NCBI RefSeq assembly: GCF_044454545.1
Contig: NZ_JBITDV010000016.1
Location: 1 to 64,000 of the forward strand
From: Cryptosporangium sp044454545
GTDB lineage: Bacteria; Actinomycetota; Actinomycetes; Mycobacteriales; Cryptosporangiaceae
Reading direction: 5' to 3'
Length of the DNA: 64,000 nucleotides
Under the pieces are notes generated by a model, which ran no database searches, was not told the DNA's origin, and saw only the letters and a program-made list of their open reading frames with translations. Of this stretch, positions 1-8,490 are shown piece after piece. The position numbers were made by a program, and so were the translations under genes. The number at the start of each line of letters is the position of its first letter. Within the stretch, counting starts at the first letter, position 1.

Positions 1-212
1 CAAAGGAACCTTGAACCCACAACCGTGGGCACGAGGTAAAACATCTGGCACTAACTTTCAAACACACTGTTGAGTTCTCAAACAACACACGCGCATCAGA
101 CCCGCCCGCTAAGGCTTCGCTGGGGCTTGCTTCTTCTTGGTTGGCTGCACTCGGTCGGATTCGCGTCGCGCTGGACTATCGTCCGCGCCGCTCCGCCCGC
201 AGCAACCCCTCC
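1..212 (-). other. Leader of an rRNA operon; the 16S gene lies beyond the left edge
   Basis: No protein gene is supported here. Read on the minus strand, the segment runs from a strong promoter (213-242) through a boxA-like element (61-85) toward the window edge, which is the layout of an actinobacterial 16S leader. The mature 16S start is not inside the window, so the identity of the downstream gene is inferred from the leader alone. Short ORFs in this stretch have no recognisable product. Confidence 0.7.
61..85 (-). promoter_or_regulatory. boxA-type antitermination element of the rRNA leader
   Basis: On the minus strand this reads TTGTTTGAGAACTCAACAG followed by TGTGTT. It resembles the conserved actinobacterial rRNA leader element (TGTTTGAGAACTCAA) that is associated with Nus-factor antitermination. 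Its core TTGAG-AA-CTCAA is a short inverted repeat. It lies about 130 nt downstream of the promoter at 213-242. Confidence 0.7.
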
Positions 213-242
213 AACCTAGCTCGGTCGGTCTCGCTTCGTCAA
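213..242 (-). promoter_or_regulatory. rRNA operon promoter (TTGACG-N18-TAGGTT)
   Basis: The minus strand has TTGACG (242-237), an 18-nt spacer and TAGGTT (218-213), close to the sigma-70 consensus used by actinobacterial rrn promoters. Transcription would start near 206 and run leftward through the boxA element. The promoter is divergent from arcA, whose start codon is about 205 bp away. Confidence 0.7.
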
Positions 243-447
243 CCCCGAACTTCGAAGAAGTTTTGGGGTGCTTCCGCAACCGCCCGATCCGGACCAGATT
301 TCTACTGCTGTAGGTTTCCGATCCGCGTCGCGCTGGTGAATCTTGCGATTCGCTCCCGGCGACGGGTTGAACTTTAGGCAGGCGCCGTAGCGATCTGCAA
401 ATCGGCTGCTCAGGGCGGTGCGGGTCTCCTGTGGATAGCCTTCGGGG

Positions 448-1662
448 ATGGCTGACCTACGCCCGTACGTCGATAGCGAAGTCGGACGGCTCCGCACGGT
501 GATGCTGCACCGCCCCGGTCCGGAGCTGCGCCGGCTCACCCCCCGCAACAACGGATCACTGCTCTTCGACGGCATCCCGTGGGTTGCCCGAGCACAGGAA
601 GAGCACGACGCGTTCGCCGAGGCGCTCCGGGCGCACGACGTGGAGGTGCTCTACGTCGATCGACTGCTCGCCGAGGCGTTGGCCGATCCGGGAGCACGCA
701 AGGACATCACCGAGGTACTGCTGGCCGACCGCCGCTGGGGCGACACGCTCCGACGTCGGGTCGCCGCGTACCTCGACGACCTGGACGCGGAACACCTCGC
801 CGAGGTGGTCATCTCCGGACTGGCCCACGAGGAGCTCCGCAACGGCGCCGGGCTCACCTACCGCCTGATGGATCAGCTCGACTTCGTGCTCGACCCGCTT
901 CCCAACACGCTCTTCACCCGTGACTCCAGCGTGTGGATCCGCGACGCGGCCACGGTGACGAGCATGGCGATGCCTGCCCGCCTCCGGGAAAGTGCAATCA
1001 CCGGGACGATCTACCGCTGGCACCCCCGGTTCGCCGGCTCCCCGACCCTGTACGGCCGTGAGCTCGAGCCGCTCGAAGGTGGCGACGTCCTCTTGCTCGC
1101 CCCGGGCGTTGTCGCGGTCGGCGTCGGCGAGCGGACGACGCCCGCCGGGGCCGAGCGCCTGGCGTCGCGGCTGTTCGCCGACACCGAGGGCGGCACCCAC
1201 ACGGTGCTCGCCGTCCCCATTGCTCAGCAGCGCGCGACCATGCACCTCGACACCGTCTGCACGATGGTCGACCTGGACGCGGTCGTCGCCTATCCCGCCG
1301 TCGCCGACACGCTCATGGCCTACCGGCTGACCAGAGGCGAGGACGGCGAGCCGAACGTGGCCGGGCCGACGACGTTCCTCACCGCGGCGGCCGAGGCCAT
1401 GGGGCTGGAGCGCCTGCGCGTCATCCCCACCGGCCTCGACCCGGTCACCGCCGAACGCGAACAGTGGGACGACGGCAACAACACGCTCTGCCTCGCACCC
1501 AGGCTCGCCGTGGCCTACGAGCGCAACGTCGAGACGAACGCGCAGCTCGAGGACGCCGGGATCGAGGTGATCCGGATCCCCGGCAGCGAGCTCGGCTCCG
1601 GCCGCGGCGGACCCAGGTGCATGAGCTGCCCGATCGTGCGGGACCCGCTCAGCGCAGGGTGA
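448..1662 (+). CDS. arcA: Arginine deiminase
   Basis: A 404-aa cytoplasmic enzyme that hydrolyses L-arginine to citrulline and ammonia. Family motifs are all visible: FTRD at about residue 156, EGGD at about 210, GxGERT at about 227, MHLDT at about 265, and a C-terminal MSCP that supplies the nucleophilic Cys394. The length is normal for the family (about 400). ATG at 448 is chosen because the alignment-like N-terminus (YVDSEVGRLRTVMLHRPGPE) begins just after it; no strong ribosome binding site precedes it. No ornithine transcarbamylase, carbamate kinase or antiporter gene lies nearby, so the full arginine deiminase pathway is not encoded here. Its end overlaps the convergent DUF5926 gene by 14 bp. 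Confidence 0.93.
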   Translation: MADLRPYVDSEVGRLRTVMLHRPGPELRRLTPRNNGSLLFDGIPWVARAQEEHDAFAEALRAHDVEVLYVDRLLAEALADPGARKDITEVLLADRRWGDTLRRRVAAYLDDLDAEHLAEVVISGLAHEELRNGAGLTYRLMDQLDFVLDPLPNTLFTRDSSVWIRDAATVTSMAMPARLRESAITGTIYRWHPRFAGSPTLYGRELEPLEGGDVLLLAPGVVAVGVGERTTPAGAERLASRLFADTEGGTHTVLAVPIAQQRATMHLDTVCTMVDLDAVVAYPAVADTLMAYRLTRGEDGEPNVAGPTTFLTAAAEAMGLERLRVIPTGLDPVTAEREQWDDGNNTLCLAPRLAVAYERNVETNAQLEDAGIEVIRIPGSELGSGRGGPRCMSCPIVRDPLSAG

Positions 1663-2503
1663 GCTGCCGGCCCCGCAGGCCGTCACGGGCCCGGCGCTCG
1701 GCCGCACTCAACGGGTCGGTCACCGCCACCGCGTCGGCGTAGCGCTTGGCCAGGTCGGCCAGCGGCTGCTCGTACTCGGCCGCCTCCGGTTCGCGCGGCA
1801 GGTCCCAGACCGGGGCGAGCAGACCGTGGGCCCGGAACGCGCCGACGTACCGGCCGGTGGAACCGAGCGCGAGGTCACCCGCGGCTTGCAGCCGCGCCAG
1901 CGCGTCCAGAGCCGTGTCTTCCGGTTCGGGAAGCACCCATCGGAGGTGCGCCTTCTCGGTGACCTGGCACCAGTAGGCGGCCGGTGCCGAAGGCACCGCC
2001 ACGGTCGGCAGGATCGACGCGTTCGCCTGCTCGAGGCTCGACGTCACTTCGGGGTCGTCCGGCCTGGGGTCGTCGAGCCAGTAGTCGAACGTGTCGTGGA
2101 CGGTGACGTCGAGCGCCCCGCTGTCGGCGAGCAGATCCTGCAGCCGCGGCCCCGGCCCGGGCAGGCCGGCCGCGCCGACGTAGTTGCCCGGCTCGACCTG
2201 GAGCGTGTCTTCGAGTACCGCCGCCAGGTCACGGCTGAGGTCTCCCGACCGAGCCGGCAGCTGCACGGACAGGAAGATCCGGCCGTCCGGCTTGACCAGC
2301 GCGGGAAGCGCCATCGGCAGCACGGTCGTCAGGATCACCGGCCGATCGGGGTGCTCGGCGAGCTTGAGGGGTGCGGTCGCCGCCGGAACGAGTTCGCGCA
2401 GCGCCACCCACTCGGCTTCTCCGGCCAACCCCTCGAACGGACGCCCGACGAAGACGTCCCTGGTCTTTTCACGCCGCTCGCCGCGGCGTCCCCGCTTGCC
2501 CAC
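1649..2503 (-). CDS. DUF5926 family protein
   Basis: A 284-aa protein of an actinobacteria-restricted family without a known function; homologues are sometimes mislabelled as SecA- or topoisomerase-related. Visible features are a very basic N-terminus (GKRGRRGERREK), the family segment VFVGRPFEGLAGEAEWVALRE and an acidic middle part; there is no membrane segment. GTG at 2503 is chosen over the longer frame because GAGGAG lies 6 nt upstream and the family N-terminus begins there. It is the last gene of a minus-strand group (glycerophosphodiesterase, sensor kinase, DUF5926) and overlaps arcA convergently. Recognition of the family is good; its role is unknown. Confidence 0.8.
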   Translation of the reverse strand: MGKRGRRGERREKTRDVFVGRPFEGLAGEAEWVALRELVPAATAPLKLAEHPDRPVILTTVLPMALPALVKPDGRIFLSVQLPARSGDLSRDLAAVLEDTLQVEPGNYVGAAGLPGPGPRLQDLLADSGALDVTVHDTFDYWLDDPRPDDPEVTSSLEQANASILPTVAVPSAPAAYWCQVTEKAHLRWVLPEPEDTALDALARLQAAGDLALGSTGRYVGAFRAHGLLAPVWDLPREPEAAEYEQPLADLAKRYADAVAVTDPLSAAERRARDGLRGRQLTLR

Positions 2504-2543
2504 GTCCCACTCCTCGTTGCTGACACCTGGGTCGGCAGCGAGC

Positions 2544-4067
2544 CTACGACGCCGCGTCCCGCGCCTCGATCCCGTCCACCCGGATTCGGTCAGAATCCTC
2601 GGCGCGGCGCAGACGGACCTCGACCACGGAGCCGCCCCCCTCGCGGGGGCGCAGCGACACCCATCCGCCCTGTCGGTCGAGCAGCTGCCGGATGATGTAC
2701 AGCCCGAGTCCGACGCCGCCGAATCGGCGCTGATCACCCCGGTCGACCTGCCAGAACCGGCTGAACACCGACTCGACCTGATCGAGGGGGACGCCGATAC
2801 CGCGGTCGGCCACCCGGAACCAGACCGCCGAACCGTCGGAGCCGGCCAGCACGTCGACCTCGCCGCCGTCCGGCGAGTACTTGTAGGCGTTCGTCAGCAG
2901 CTCGGTGACGATCGTCGGGATCGTGTCGGGCTCGCCGACCGCGGCCGGGAGCGTCGCCGGGATGCGGGTCCGGAGCCGATGACCGGCTTCGCTCGCCGGT
3001 GCGGAGGCCAGCGCGGAGGCCAGCGCCGACCGCAGGTCGAACGCGTTCGTCGGAGCCGGTCGGGTTCCCACCGCGCGGTCGCCGCTGAGCAGCCGGTCGA
3101 CGAGTACGGCGAGCTGCCTGCTGCGGGCGACGATGACCTCGGCGGCCGCACGGCGGCCGCCGTCGTCGAGCTGGTCCCAGCGGGTGACGAGCGTTTCCGC
3201 GTAGCCGCGGACGATCGTCAGCGGGGTGCGCAGCTCGTGGCTGGCGGTGGCGAGGAACAGGTTCTGCGCCTCGTCGGCCTGCCGGGCCTCGCTGACGTCG
3301 TAGAACGTGACGACGCGGCGGGCGGCGTCGAGCGCGGCGCACCGCGCTTCGACCCAGCGGCCGTTGTTCAGCCGGTGCCGGCGGACTTGGCCGGGCACCG
3401 GGATCCCGAACGGCAGCGGCTGGTTGAGCATCTTCCCGGCGATGCCGTCGGTGATCTCCTCGGCGGCCGGGTTCCAGGCCTGGACGAGACCGGCCGCATC
3501 CACGACCGCGAGGCCCTCGGGCACCGCGGCCGCGACCGTGCCGATCGGCTCGGGTAGCGCGTCCGGACGCATCACGGCCAGCGCGCCGAGCCCGGACGCC
3601 AGACACTCCAGCACGGCACGCTCGGTCTCGTGGCCCTCGTCGCGGGGGGCGTCGAGCGCGACCGCGAGCGCGCCGAGCGGACCGAACCGGCGGGCCACCC
3701 GCGTCATCAGGATCCAGTTGCATTCGTATTCGCGCAGATCGTCGCGGACCACCGGGGTGGCGTCCCGGCGGGGGAACTCGATCGTCCGGTCGGCGCTGCC
3801 GAACAGCCGCGTGAACGACGATCCGGAGAGCGGTAACCGGCGGCCGGCCAGCCCGCCCAGCCGCTCGCTGGTCGCGACGATGCGCAGCGCGCCGGGCTCA
3901 GTGAGCAGGAACGCGGCGCCGACGCCGCCGACCAGTTGCGCGAGCGCGTCCAGCACCCGCCGGAGCGCCGGCTGTTCGACCGGCCGGCCCGCGATGTCGT
4001 CGATGATCCGCGTGACCGCCCGGAACGCCTCGGCCGCGTTCGGTGGCGGTAGCTGCATGCCCTCCAT
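2544..4067 (-). CDS. Soluble sensor histidine kinase (GAF-PAS-HisKA-HATPase)
   Basis: A 507-aa kinase without membrane segments, so it should sense a cytoplasmic signal. Order seen: a GAF-like region (about 30-165), a PAS region (about 175-260; VPEGLAVVDAAGLVQAWNP), the dimerisation domain with phospho-acceptor His277 in SHELRTPLT, then an ATPase domain with N box (NAYKYSP), G1 (DRGIGVP) and G2 (GVGLGLYI). No response regulator gene is adjacent. It begins 9 nt after the glycerophosphodiesterase stop, so the two are probably co-transcribed. The start may instead be the ATG three codons further in (4058), which has GGAGG just before it although very close. Confidence 0.88.
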   Translation of the reverse strand: MEGMQLPPPNAAEAFRAVTRIIDDIAGRPVEQPALRRVLDALAQLVGGVGAAFLLTEPGALRIVATSERLGGLAGRRLPLSGSSFTRLFGSADRTIEFPRRDATPVVRDDLREYECNWILMTRVARRFGPLGALAVALDAPRDEGHETERAVLECLASGLGALAVMRPDALPEPIGTVAAAVPEGLAVVDAAGLVQAWNPAAEEITDGIAGKMLNQPLPFGIPVPGQVRRHRLNNGRWVEARCAALDAARRVVTFYDVSEARQADEAQNLFLATASHELRTPLTIVRGYAETLVTRWDQLDDGGRRAAAEVIVARSRQLAVLVDRLLSGDRAVGTRPAPTNAFDLRSALASALASAPASEAGHRLRTRIPATLPAAVGEPDTIPTIVTELLTNAYKYSPDGGEVDVLAGSDGSAVWFRVADRGIGVPLDQVESVFSRFWQVDRGDQRRFGGVGLGLYIIRQLLDRQGGWVSLRPREGGGSVVEVRLRRAEDSDRIRVDGIEARDAAS

Positions 4068-4076
4068 CGAACACGG

Positions 4077-4907
4077 TCAGGTCGTGCGCCGCAGGTGGTC
4101 GAGCAGGCGGGCCGGACGGTTCGTCGCGATGATGTCCGCGCCCAGGCTCGTCACGAACTCGATGTCCTCGGGCTCGTCCACCGTCCAGACGTAGAGCTTG
4201 TTGCCCGCGGCGTGGATCCGCTCCGCGAATCTGGGCCGCGAGCGCAGCACGTGGACGCCCGGACCGGCGATCGTCGCTCCGAACGGGAGCGTGCCTTCCC
4301 GGTAGAGCCGAGGGAGCCCGTCGAAGAGCATCACCGCGGGCAGCGACGGCGCGAGTTCGCGCAGGCGTCGCACGGCCATCGGCGAGAACGACATGACCAC
4401 GACCCGTGACGTCTCGAGGTTGGGCGTCCGGGCCTCGTCGAGCAGGCCGAACCGGCGCAGGCTCGCGACGACCCGTTGCTCGACCAGGCCTCCCCACCGG
4501 GTGGGGTGCTTCGTCTCGACGTACAGCTGGACCTTCCGCCCGGAGTCCACGAGCAGTTCGAGTAGCCGGTCGAACGTCAGCACCCGCCGTTGGGCGTCCC
4601 TGACCTTGTCGTCGACCGGGTAGACGAGTGCGTCGGCCGAGTCCGGCAGCTCGACCTTCCAGGCACCGAAGTCGAGCGAATGCAGGTCCTGCAACGACCG
4701 GTCGCTGACCGCTCCGCGTCCGTCGGACGTCCGTTCCAGACGACGGTCGTGGACGCAGACCAGGTGCCCGTCGCGGGTCAGCCGGACGTCGCACTCGAGC
4801 CCGTCCGACCCCTCGGCGAGGGCCTGTTCGTAGGCCGCCAGGGTGTGTTCGGCGAGCAGATATGAAGAACCGCGATGGGCCACGACGAGTGGGCCGCCGA
4901 CGTGCAC
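4077..4907 (-). CDS. Glycerophosphodiester phosphodiesterase
   Basis: A 276-aa GDPD-family enzyme, expected to cleave glycerophosphodiesters to glycerol-3-phosphate and an alcohol. The metal-binding and catalytic pattern is intact: HRG at 11-13, the E-x-D pair at 38-40 (GLECDVRLTRDG) and HD at 53-54, followed by the (beta/alpha)8 motifs VETKHP, WTVDE and GADIIATNRP. There is no signal peptide, so it acts in the cytoplasm. The start is GTG at 4907; no good Shine-Dalgarno is visible, so a leaderless start is possible. It heads the minus-strand group with the sensor kinase and DUF5926. Confidence 0.9.
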   Translation of the reverse strand: MHVGGPLVVAHRGSSYLLAEHTLAAYEQALAEGSDGLECDVRLTRDGHLVCVHDRRLERTSDGRGAVSDRSLQDLHSLDFGAWKVELPDSADALVYPVDDKVRDAQRRVLTFDRLLELLVDSGRKVQLYVETKHPTRWGGLVEQRVVASLRRFGLLDEARTPNLETSRVVVMSFSPMAVRRLRELAPSLPAVMLFDGLPRLYREGTLPFGATIAGPGVHVLRSRPRFAERIHAAGNKLYVWTVDEPEDIEFVTSLGADIIATNRPARLLDHLRRTT

Positions 4908-4937
4908 GGAGGAAAGATAAACCGAGCAGGCGAGCCA

Positions 4938-4966
4938 GACCTAGCGGTGAACGGAAACGCTAGGTC
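4938..4966 (-). terminator. Hairpin between the rhodanese and GDPD genes
   Basis: GACCTAGCG (4938-4946) and CGCTAGGTC (4958-4966) form a perfect 9-bp stem with an 11-nt loop, 23 nt past the rhodanese stop. No U-tract follows on the minus strand. It is a terminator-like element, but a binding site upstream of the GDPD gene is also possible. Confidence 0.5.
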
Positions 4967-4988
4967 ATTTTCTGGTTAACGGGTCGGT

Positions 4989-5333
4989 TCACAGCACGCG
5001 GGCCGGTAGCCCGGTGTCAGCGACGACCGAGCGGCCGGAGGCCTCCCAGGCGAGCATGCCGCCGTCGAGGTTCGCGACGTTCTCCCAGCCCTGGGCGACC
5101 AGGTACGCGGCGACCTGGGCCGAGCGCCCGCCGACGCGGCAGACCACGATCACGTCGCCGACCGTGGGCACCTCGGCGAGCCGGCCCGGGATCTCCCGCA
5201 TCGGGATGTGGTGGGCGTGCGGTGCGTGCCCGGCGTCCCACTCGTCCGGCTCGCGGACGTCGAGCAGATAGACGTCGTCACCGATCGAGTCGGGGCGGAC
5301 GTCGGGGACATCGGCGGGAAGCGGCTGCACCAT
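4989..5333 (-). CDS. Single-domain rhodanese-like sulfurtransferase
   Basis: A 114-aa single rhodanese domain with the active-site loop CRVGGRS (Cys65) and the second family motif LDGGMLAWEASG near the C-terminus; it would carry sulfur as a persulfide. ATG at 5333 is preferred to a longer frame because LLDVREPDEWDAGH follows at the usual distance. It starts 10 nt after the stop of the upstream membrane protein gene, so the two probably form a small operon. The physiological partner is unknown. Confidence 0.88.
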   Translation of the reverse strand: MVQPLPADVPDVRPDSIGDDVYLLDVREPDEWDAGHAPHAHHIPMREIPGRLAEVPTVGDVIVVCRVGGRSAQVAAYLVAQGWENVANLDGGMLAWEASGRSVVADTGLPARVL

Positions 5334-5343
5334 GGCGCCGACT

Positions 5344-5892
5344 TTAGCGGTGGATGAGCTCGCTGCCCGCACTGCTCGGATCGGCCTGCTGGCCCATCGC
5401 GTAGGAGGCGGCGAGACCGCCGAACCCGACGACGAGCAGCACGGCGCCGAGCACCAGGCAGACCTTCGTCCACATCGGGAGGCTGAGTTGCACCTTCGTC
5501 AGGCTGCTGGGCACCCGCACCGTCGGCGGCTCCATCGGGCCGGGCCGCTGCATCGGGCCGGGGCCCATCGGCCTCGGGGGGCCGGAGCGCGGGGTGGCCG
5601 GCATCGGCGGGGCGCTGCGCGGCATCGGGGGCGCCATCGCCACCCGGACGGCGGCCCGCGGCGCCGGGGCGGTGCCGGCCATCGCGGGTTCACGGCGCTG
5701 GGCCGGGATGACCGTGGTGCTGTCGGACGAGGGAGCGGCCGCCGTGGCCGGGAGGAACCCGGTATCGGCCGAGGGCGCGATCCGAGGGATCTTGCCCGTC
5801 TTCCGTCCACCTGCAGCCCGTCGGAACTTGGGGTCGTCAGGCTTGGTGAAAAGAACTCCGGTCGGCGTATCGCCGTTCGCGTGCCTACCCAC
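5344..5892 (-). CDS. Proline-rich protein with a C-terminal membrane anchor
   Basis: 182 residues, family not recognised. Residues 1-50 are basic, 70-125 are rich in Pro, Ala, Met and Arg (repeats such as PPMPRSAPPMPATPRSGPP), and about 138-162 form a single hydrophobic segment (VCLVLGAVLLVVGFGGLAASYAM) followed by a short tail. The most likely topology is a cytoplasmic disordered N-terminus with a tail anchor. It precedes the rhodanese gene by 10 nt. Codon use is like its neighbours, so transfer is not indicated. Function unknown. Confidence 0.65.
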   Translation of the reverse strand: MGRHANGDTPTGVLFTKPDDPKFRRAAGGRKTGKIPRIAPSADTGFLPATAAAPSSDSTTVIPAQRREPAMAGTAPAPRAAVRVAMAPPMPRSAPPMPATPRSGPPRPMGPGPMQRPGPMEPPTVRVPSSLTKVQLSLPMWTKVCLVLGAVLLVVGFGGLAASYAMGQQADPSSAGSELIHR

Positions 5893-6062
5893 GATTGACT
5901 TCGCTCGTCCTCTCAGGCGACTGTCAGCTGCTTGCCAGGACGGCAGTACTGTAACGAATCGGGTAACGGCGAGTACAGCTTTCGCTGAGACATCTGGCAG
6001 TTAGCTGGGCTCAGCTAGGCGAACGCCCGAATTGTCGATGCGTTCGGTTGATTAGTTGAACC

Positions 6063-6092
6063 GACAGGGGCCCACGTACGTGGGCCCCTGTC
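6063..6092 (-). terminator. 30-bp perfect palindrome after the LCP gene
   Basis: A 30-bp perfect palindrome (left half GACAGGGGCCCACGT) begins 4 nt after the stop codon of the LytR-CpsA-Psr gene. It can form a very stable hairpin, but no U-run follows. This fits the U-poor terminators common in high-GC actinobacteria. Confidence 0.7.
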
Positions 6093-6096
6093 ACGG

Positions 6097-7242
6097 TCAG
6101 CTACCGCGGGTTGCGTTGTTCCCGGGGTTGGCGGCCAGCCAGTCGCCGACGTCGTCCTTCTCCACCGCGCTCCAGAGCCCGATCGCCTTCTCCTTGTCGG
6201 AGACCACGACGCTCTGCCCGTCGACGTTCTGCGAGCCCAGGTGCGGCGAGGTGATGAACGAGATGTCGCTCGGACGCAGGGACCGGAACTCCAGCGCCAT
6301 GTCCTTGAGCGAGAACGCGTTGTCGACGGTGAGCGACTCGGTCGCGGCGTCGAGGAACTTCTTGAGCTTGACCGGGTTCGTGAGCGTGCCGGTGTCGGTG
6401 GCCTTCTGCGCCAGCGCCCGCAGGAAGATCTGCTGACGCTGCACGCGGTCGAAGTCACCGCGGGGCAGCCCGTAGCGCTGGCGGACGTAGTCGAGCGCGG
6501 CGTTGCCGTCGAGGTGGTTGACGCCGGCCTTGAACGTCCGCTTGCTGCGCGGGTCCTTGACCGTCTTGTCGACGGTCACGTCGACGCCGCCCACCGCGTC
6601 GGTCATCGCCTTGAAGCCGTTGAAGTCGATCTTGGCGACGTGGTCGATCTTGACGCCGGTGAAGTTCTCGACCGTCTTCACGGTGAGCGGGATACCGCCC
6701 CAGGCGAACGCGGCGTTGATCTTGGCCTTCTGGCCGCCGTGCCCGTTCAGCTCGGGCACGAAGACGTAGGTGTCTCGGGGGATCGAGATCAGGTACGCCT
6801 TTTTGTGGTCCTTCGGGATGTGCAGGACCATGATCGCGTCGCTGCGCTCGTTCTTGACTGTGCCCTCTTTGGCGTTCGGCTTCGCCTTCGGGTCGTAGGC
6901 GCCGCCGTCGCGGGAGTCCGAGCCCAGGAACAGGATGTTCTGGGTGCCGTCCACGGTCTTGCCGGGCCGGTCGCCGAGGCCGGAGAACGCGTCGGTGCGG
7001 TGCAGTTTGTCGTCGAGGTTGCTGATGTAGGCCAGGCCGCAGCCGGCCGCCAGCAGCACGATCAGGGCCACTACGCCACCGACGACGAGCACGATGCGGC
7101 CCCAGCGCGGCTTGTTCTTCCGCGGGCCGCCGGGAGCGTAAGTGGTGCCGGCGCCGCCGGGGGTGCCGTACACGCCTTTCGAGCCGTAGACGTTGCCGCG
7201 CGTGACGCGTGGTTTCGACGCGGGGGGTTCGGTGCGCGCCAC
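6097..7242 (-). CDS. LytR-CpsA-Psr family cell-wall glycopolymer ligase
   Basis: A 381-aa type II membrane protein: cytoplasmic Pro/Gly-rich residues 1-48, a membrane helix at about 49-72 (RIVLVVGGVVALIVLLAAGCG), then an extracellular LCP domain. Family motifs include NILFLGSDSRDG, the RSDAIMVLHI segment, SIPRDTYVFV, KINAAFAWGG and LDYVRQRYGLPRGDFDRVQRQQ, which carries the conserved Arg and Asp residues. Such enzymes move undecaprenyl-linked polymers onto peptidoglycan. Start GTG at 7242, with GAGGAG 8 nt upstream. A second LCP protein is at 41473-42576. The UDP-sugar decarboxylase gene upstream fits a glycopolymer context. Confidence 0.93.
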   Translation of the reverse strand: MARTEPPASKPRVTRGNVYGSKGVYGTPGGAGTTYAPGGPRKNKPRWGRIVLVVGGVVALIVLLAAGCGLAYISNLDDKLHRTDAFSGLGDRPGKTVDGTQNILFLGSDSRDGGAYDPKAKPNAKEGTVKNERSDAIMVLHIPKDHKKAYLISIPRDTYVFVPELNGHGGQKAKINAAFAWGGIPLTVKTVENFTGVKIDHVAKIDFNGFKAMTDAVGGVDVTVDKTVKDPRSKRTFKAGVNHLDGNAALDYVRQRYGLPRGDFDRVQRQQIFLRALAQKATDTGTLTNPVKLKKFLDAATESLTVDNAFSLKDMALEFRSLRPSDISFITSPHLGSQNVDGQSVVVSDKEKAIGLWSAVEKDDVGDWLAANPGNNATRGS

Positions 7243-7380
7243 GGGGTTCGCTCCTCGCTGTGGGGGGTCGTCTTACGTGTTCTCGTCGGTATCGGACAAG
7301 ATTCAGCGTATAGACGGACGTCGAGCGCAACTGTTGTGGTGACGACGTTCTGCTCTCGCCACCTGCCGCATCACCCCAGC

Positions 7381-8358
7381 TCAGAGACCTAGGGTCGGAG
7401 ACCGGACAGTCTGCTCGGCGAACCAGTCGAGCGTGCGGCGCAGCCCCTCGGCCGGGCCGACCGACGGAGCGAACCCGAGCAGCTCGCGGGCTCGGGTGAG
7501 GTCTGGCCGGCGCAGTTCCGGGTCGTCGGTGGGGCGGGGCAGGTAACTGATCGTGGACCCGGAACCGGCCAGCCCGGCGATCGTCTCCGCGAGCTCGCGC
7601 ATCGTCAGCTCGTGCTCGCTGCCCAGGTTGATCGGGCCCGGCTGGTCCGAGTCGAGCATCGCGAGGATGCCGTCGACCAAATCGGAGACGAAGCAGATCG
7701 ACCGGGTCTGCGCACCGGTGCCGTGCACCGTGATCGGTGCACCAGCCAGCGCCTGCGACGCGAACGTCGGGATGGCCCGTCCGTCGTCGGGGCGCATCCG
7801 CGGACCGTAGGTGTTGAAGATGCGGACGATGCCGGTGTCGACGCCGTAGATGCGCCGGTAGCCGGCCGTCGCGGCTTCACCGAACCGCTTGGCCTCGTCG
7901 TAGACCGAGCGTGGGCCGACCGGGTTGACGTTGCCCCGGTAGGACTCCGGCTGCGGGTGCACCTCGGGGTCGCCGTACGCCTCGGACGTCGACGCCATGA
8001 CGAACCGGGCACCCTGCTCGCGGGCGATGTCGAGGCAGTGGAACGTCCCCGCGGAATTGACCTTCATGACCTCGAAGGCGAGCTTCTCGAAGTCGGTCGG
8101 GGACGCCGGCGACGCGAAATGGAGCACGGCGTCGAAGTGGCCGCTGACCGGGATGCCCTCGGCGACGTCGGCCTCGACGAGCGTGAACCTCGGCTCGTCG
8201 ATCAGGTGTGCGACGTTCTGGCGGCTGCCGGTGACGAAGTTGTCGACCGCGACGACCTCGCCACCCCGTGCGAGCAACGCGTCGCAGAGATGGGAGCCGA
8301 CGAATCCGGCACCCCCGGTCAGCAAAGTCCGGTAGCCGGTTCCGTACCGCTGTGCCAT
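7381..8358 (-). CDS. UDP-glucuronate decarboxylase-like NAD-dependent epimerase
   Basis: A 325-aa extended short-chain dehydrogenase. The N-terminal Rossmann motif TGGAGFVGSH (about 14-23) binds NAD, STSEAYGDP supplies the catalytic Ser/Thr, and YDEAKR supplies the Tyr-x3-Lys pair; ARIFNTYGPRM-like and HGTGAQTRSICFV segments match UDP-glucuronate decarboxylases (UDP-xylose synthases) and close dTDP-glucose dehydratase relatives. It probably makes a nucleotide sugar for surface glycans, consistent with the LCP gene 138 nt downstream. The exact substrate cannot be set from sequence. A hairpin at 8436-8476 separates it from the upstream symporter gene. Confidence 0.85.
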   Translation of the reverse strand: MAQRYGTGYRTLLTGGAGFVGSHLCDALLARGGEVVAVDNFVTGSRQNVAHLIDEPRFTLVEADVAEGIPVSGHFDAVLHFASPASPTDFEKLAFEVMKVNSAGTFHCLDIAREQGARFVMASTSEAYGDPEVHPQPESYRGNVNPVGPRSVYDEAKRFGEAATAGYRRIYGVDTGIVRIFNTYGPRMRPDDGRAIPTFASQALAGAPITVHGTGAQTRSICFVSDLVDGILAMLDSDQPGPINLGSEHELTMRELAETIAGLAGSGSTISYLPRPTDDPELRRPDLTRARELLGFAPSVGPAEGLRRTLDWFAEQTVRSPTLGL

Positions 8359-8435
8359 CTGCGTGCGACCGCCCCGGGTGTGTCAGCTGTGGTTCCAGCA
8401 AGGGTACCCAGCGACGTCAGAGGTCAGACCTAGAG

Positions 8436-8476
8436 GCCGCCGACCGGCCCGGAGGGGTGGAGGGCCGGTCGGCGGC
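8436..8476 (-). terminator. Terminator of the DUF485-symporter operon
   Basis: A perfect 15-bp stem (8436-8450 with 8462-8476, arm GCCGCCGACCGGCCC) with an 11-nt loop, starting 14 nt after the symporter stop codon. There is no U-tract, as usual for this GC-rich genome. Confidence 0.7.
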
Positions 8477-8490
8477 TGGGGGGAGGTTGG

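Noticed and set aside
556..1707. 383-aa minus-strand frame opposite arcA
   Set aside because: Composition and frame are those of a GC-rich antisense shadow; arcA on the other strand has all family motifs.
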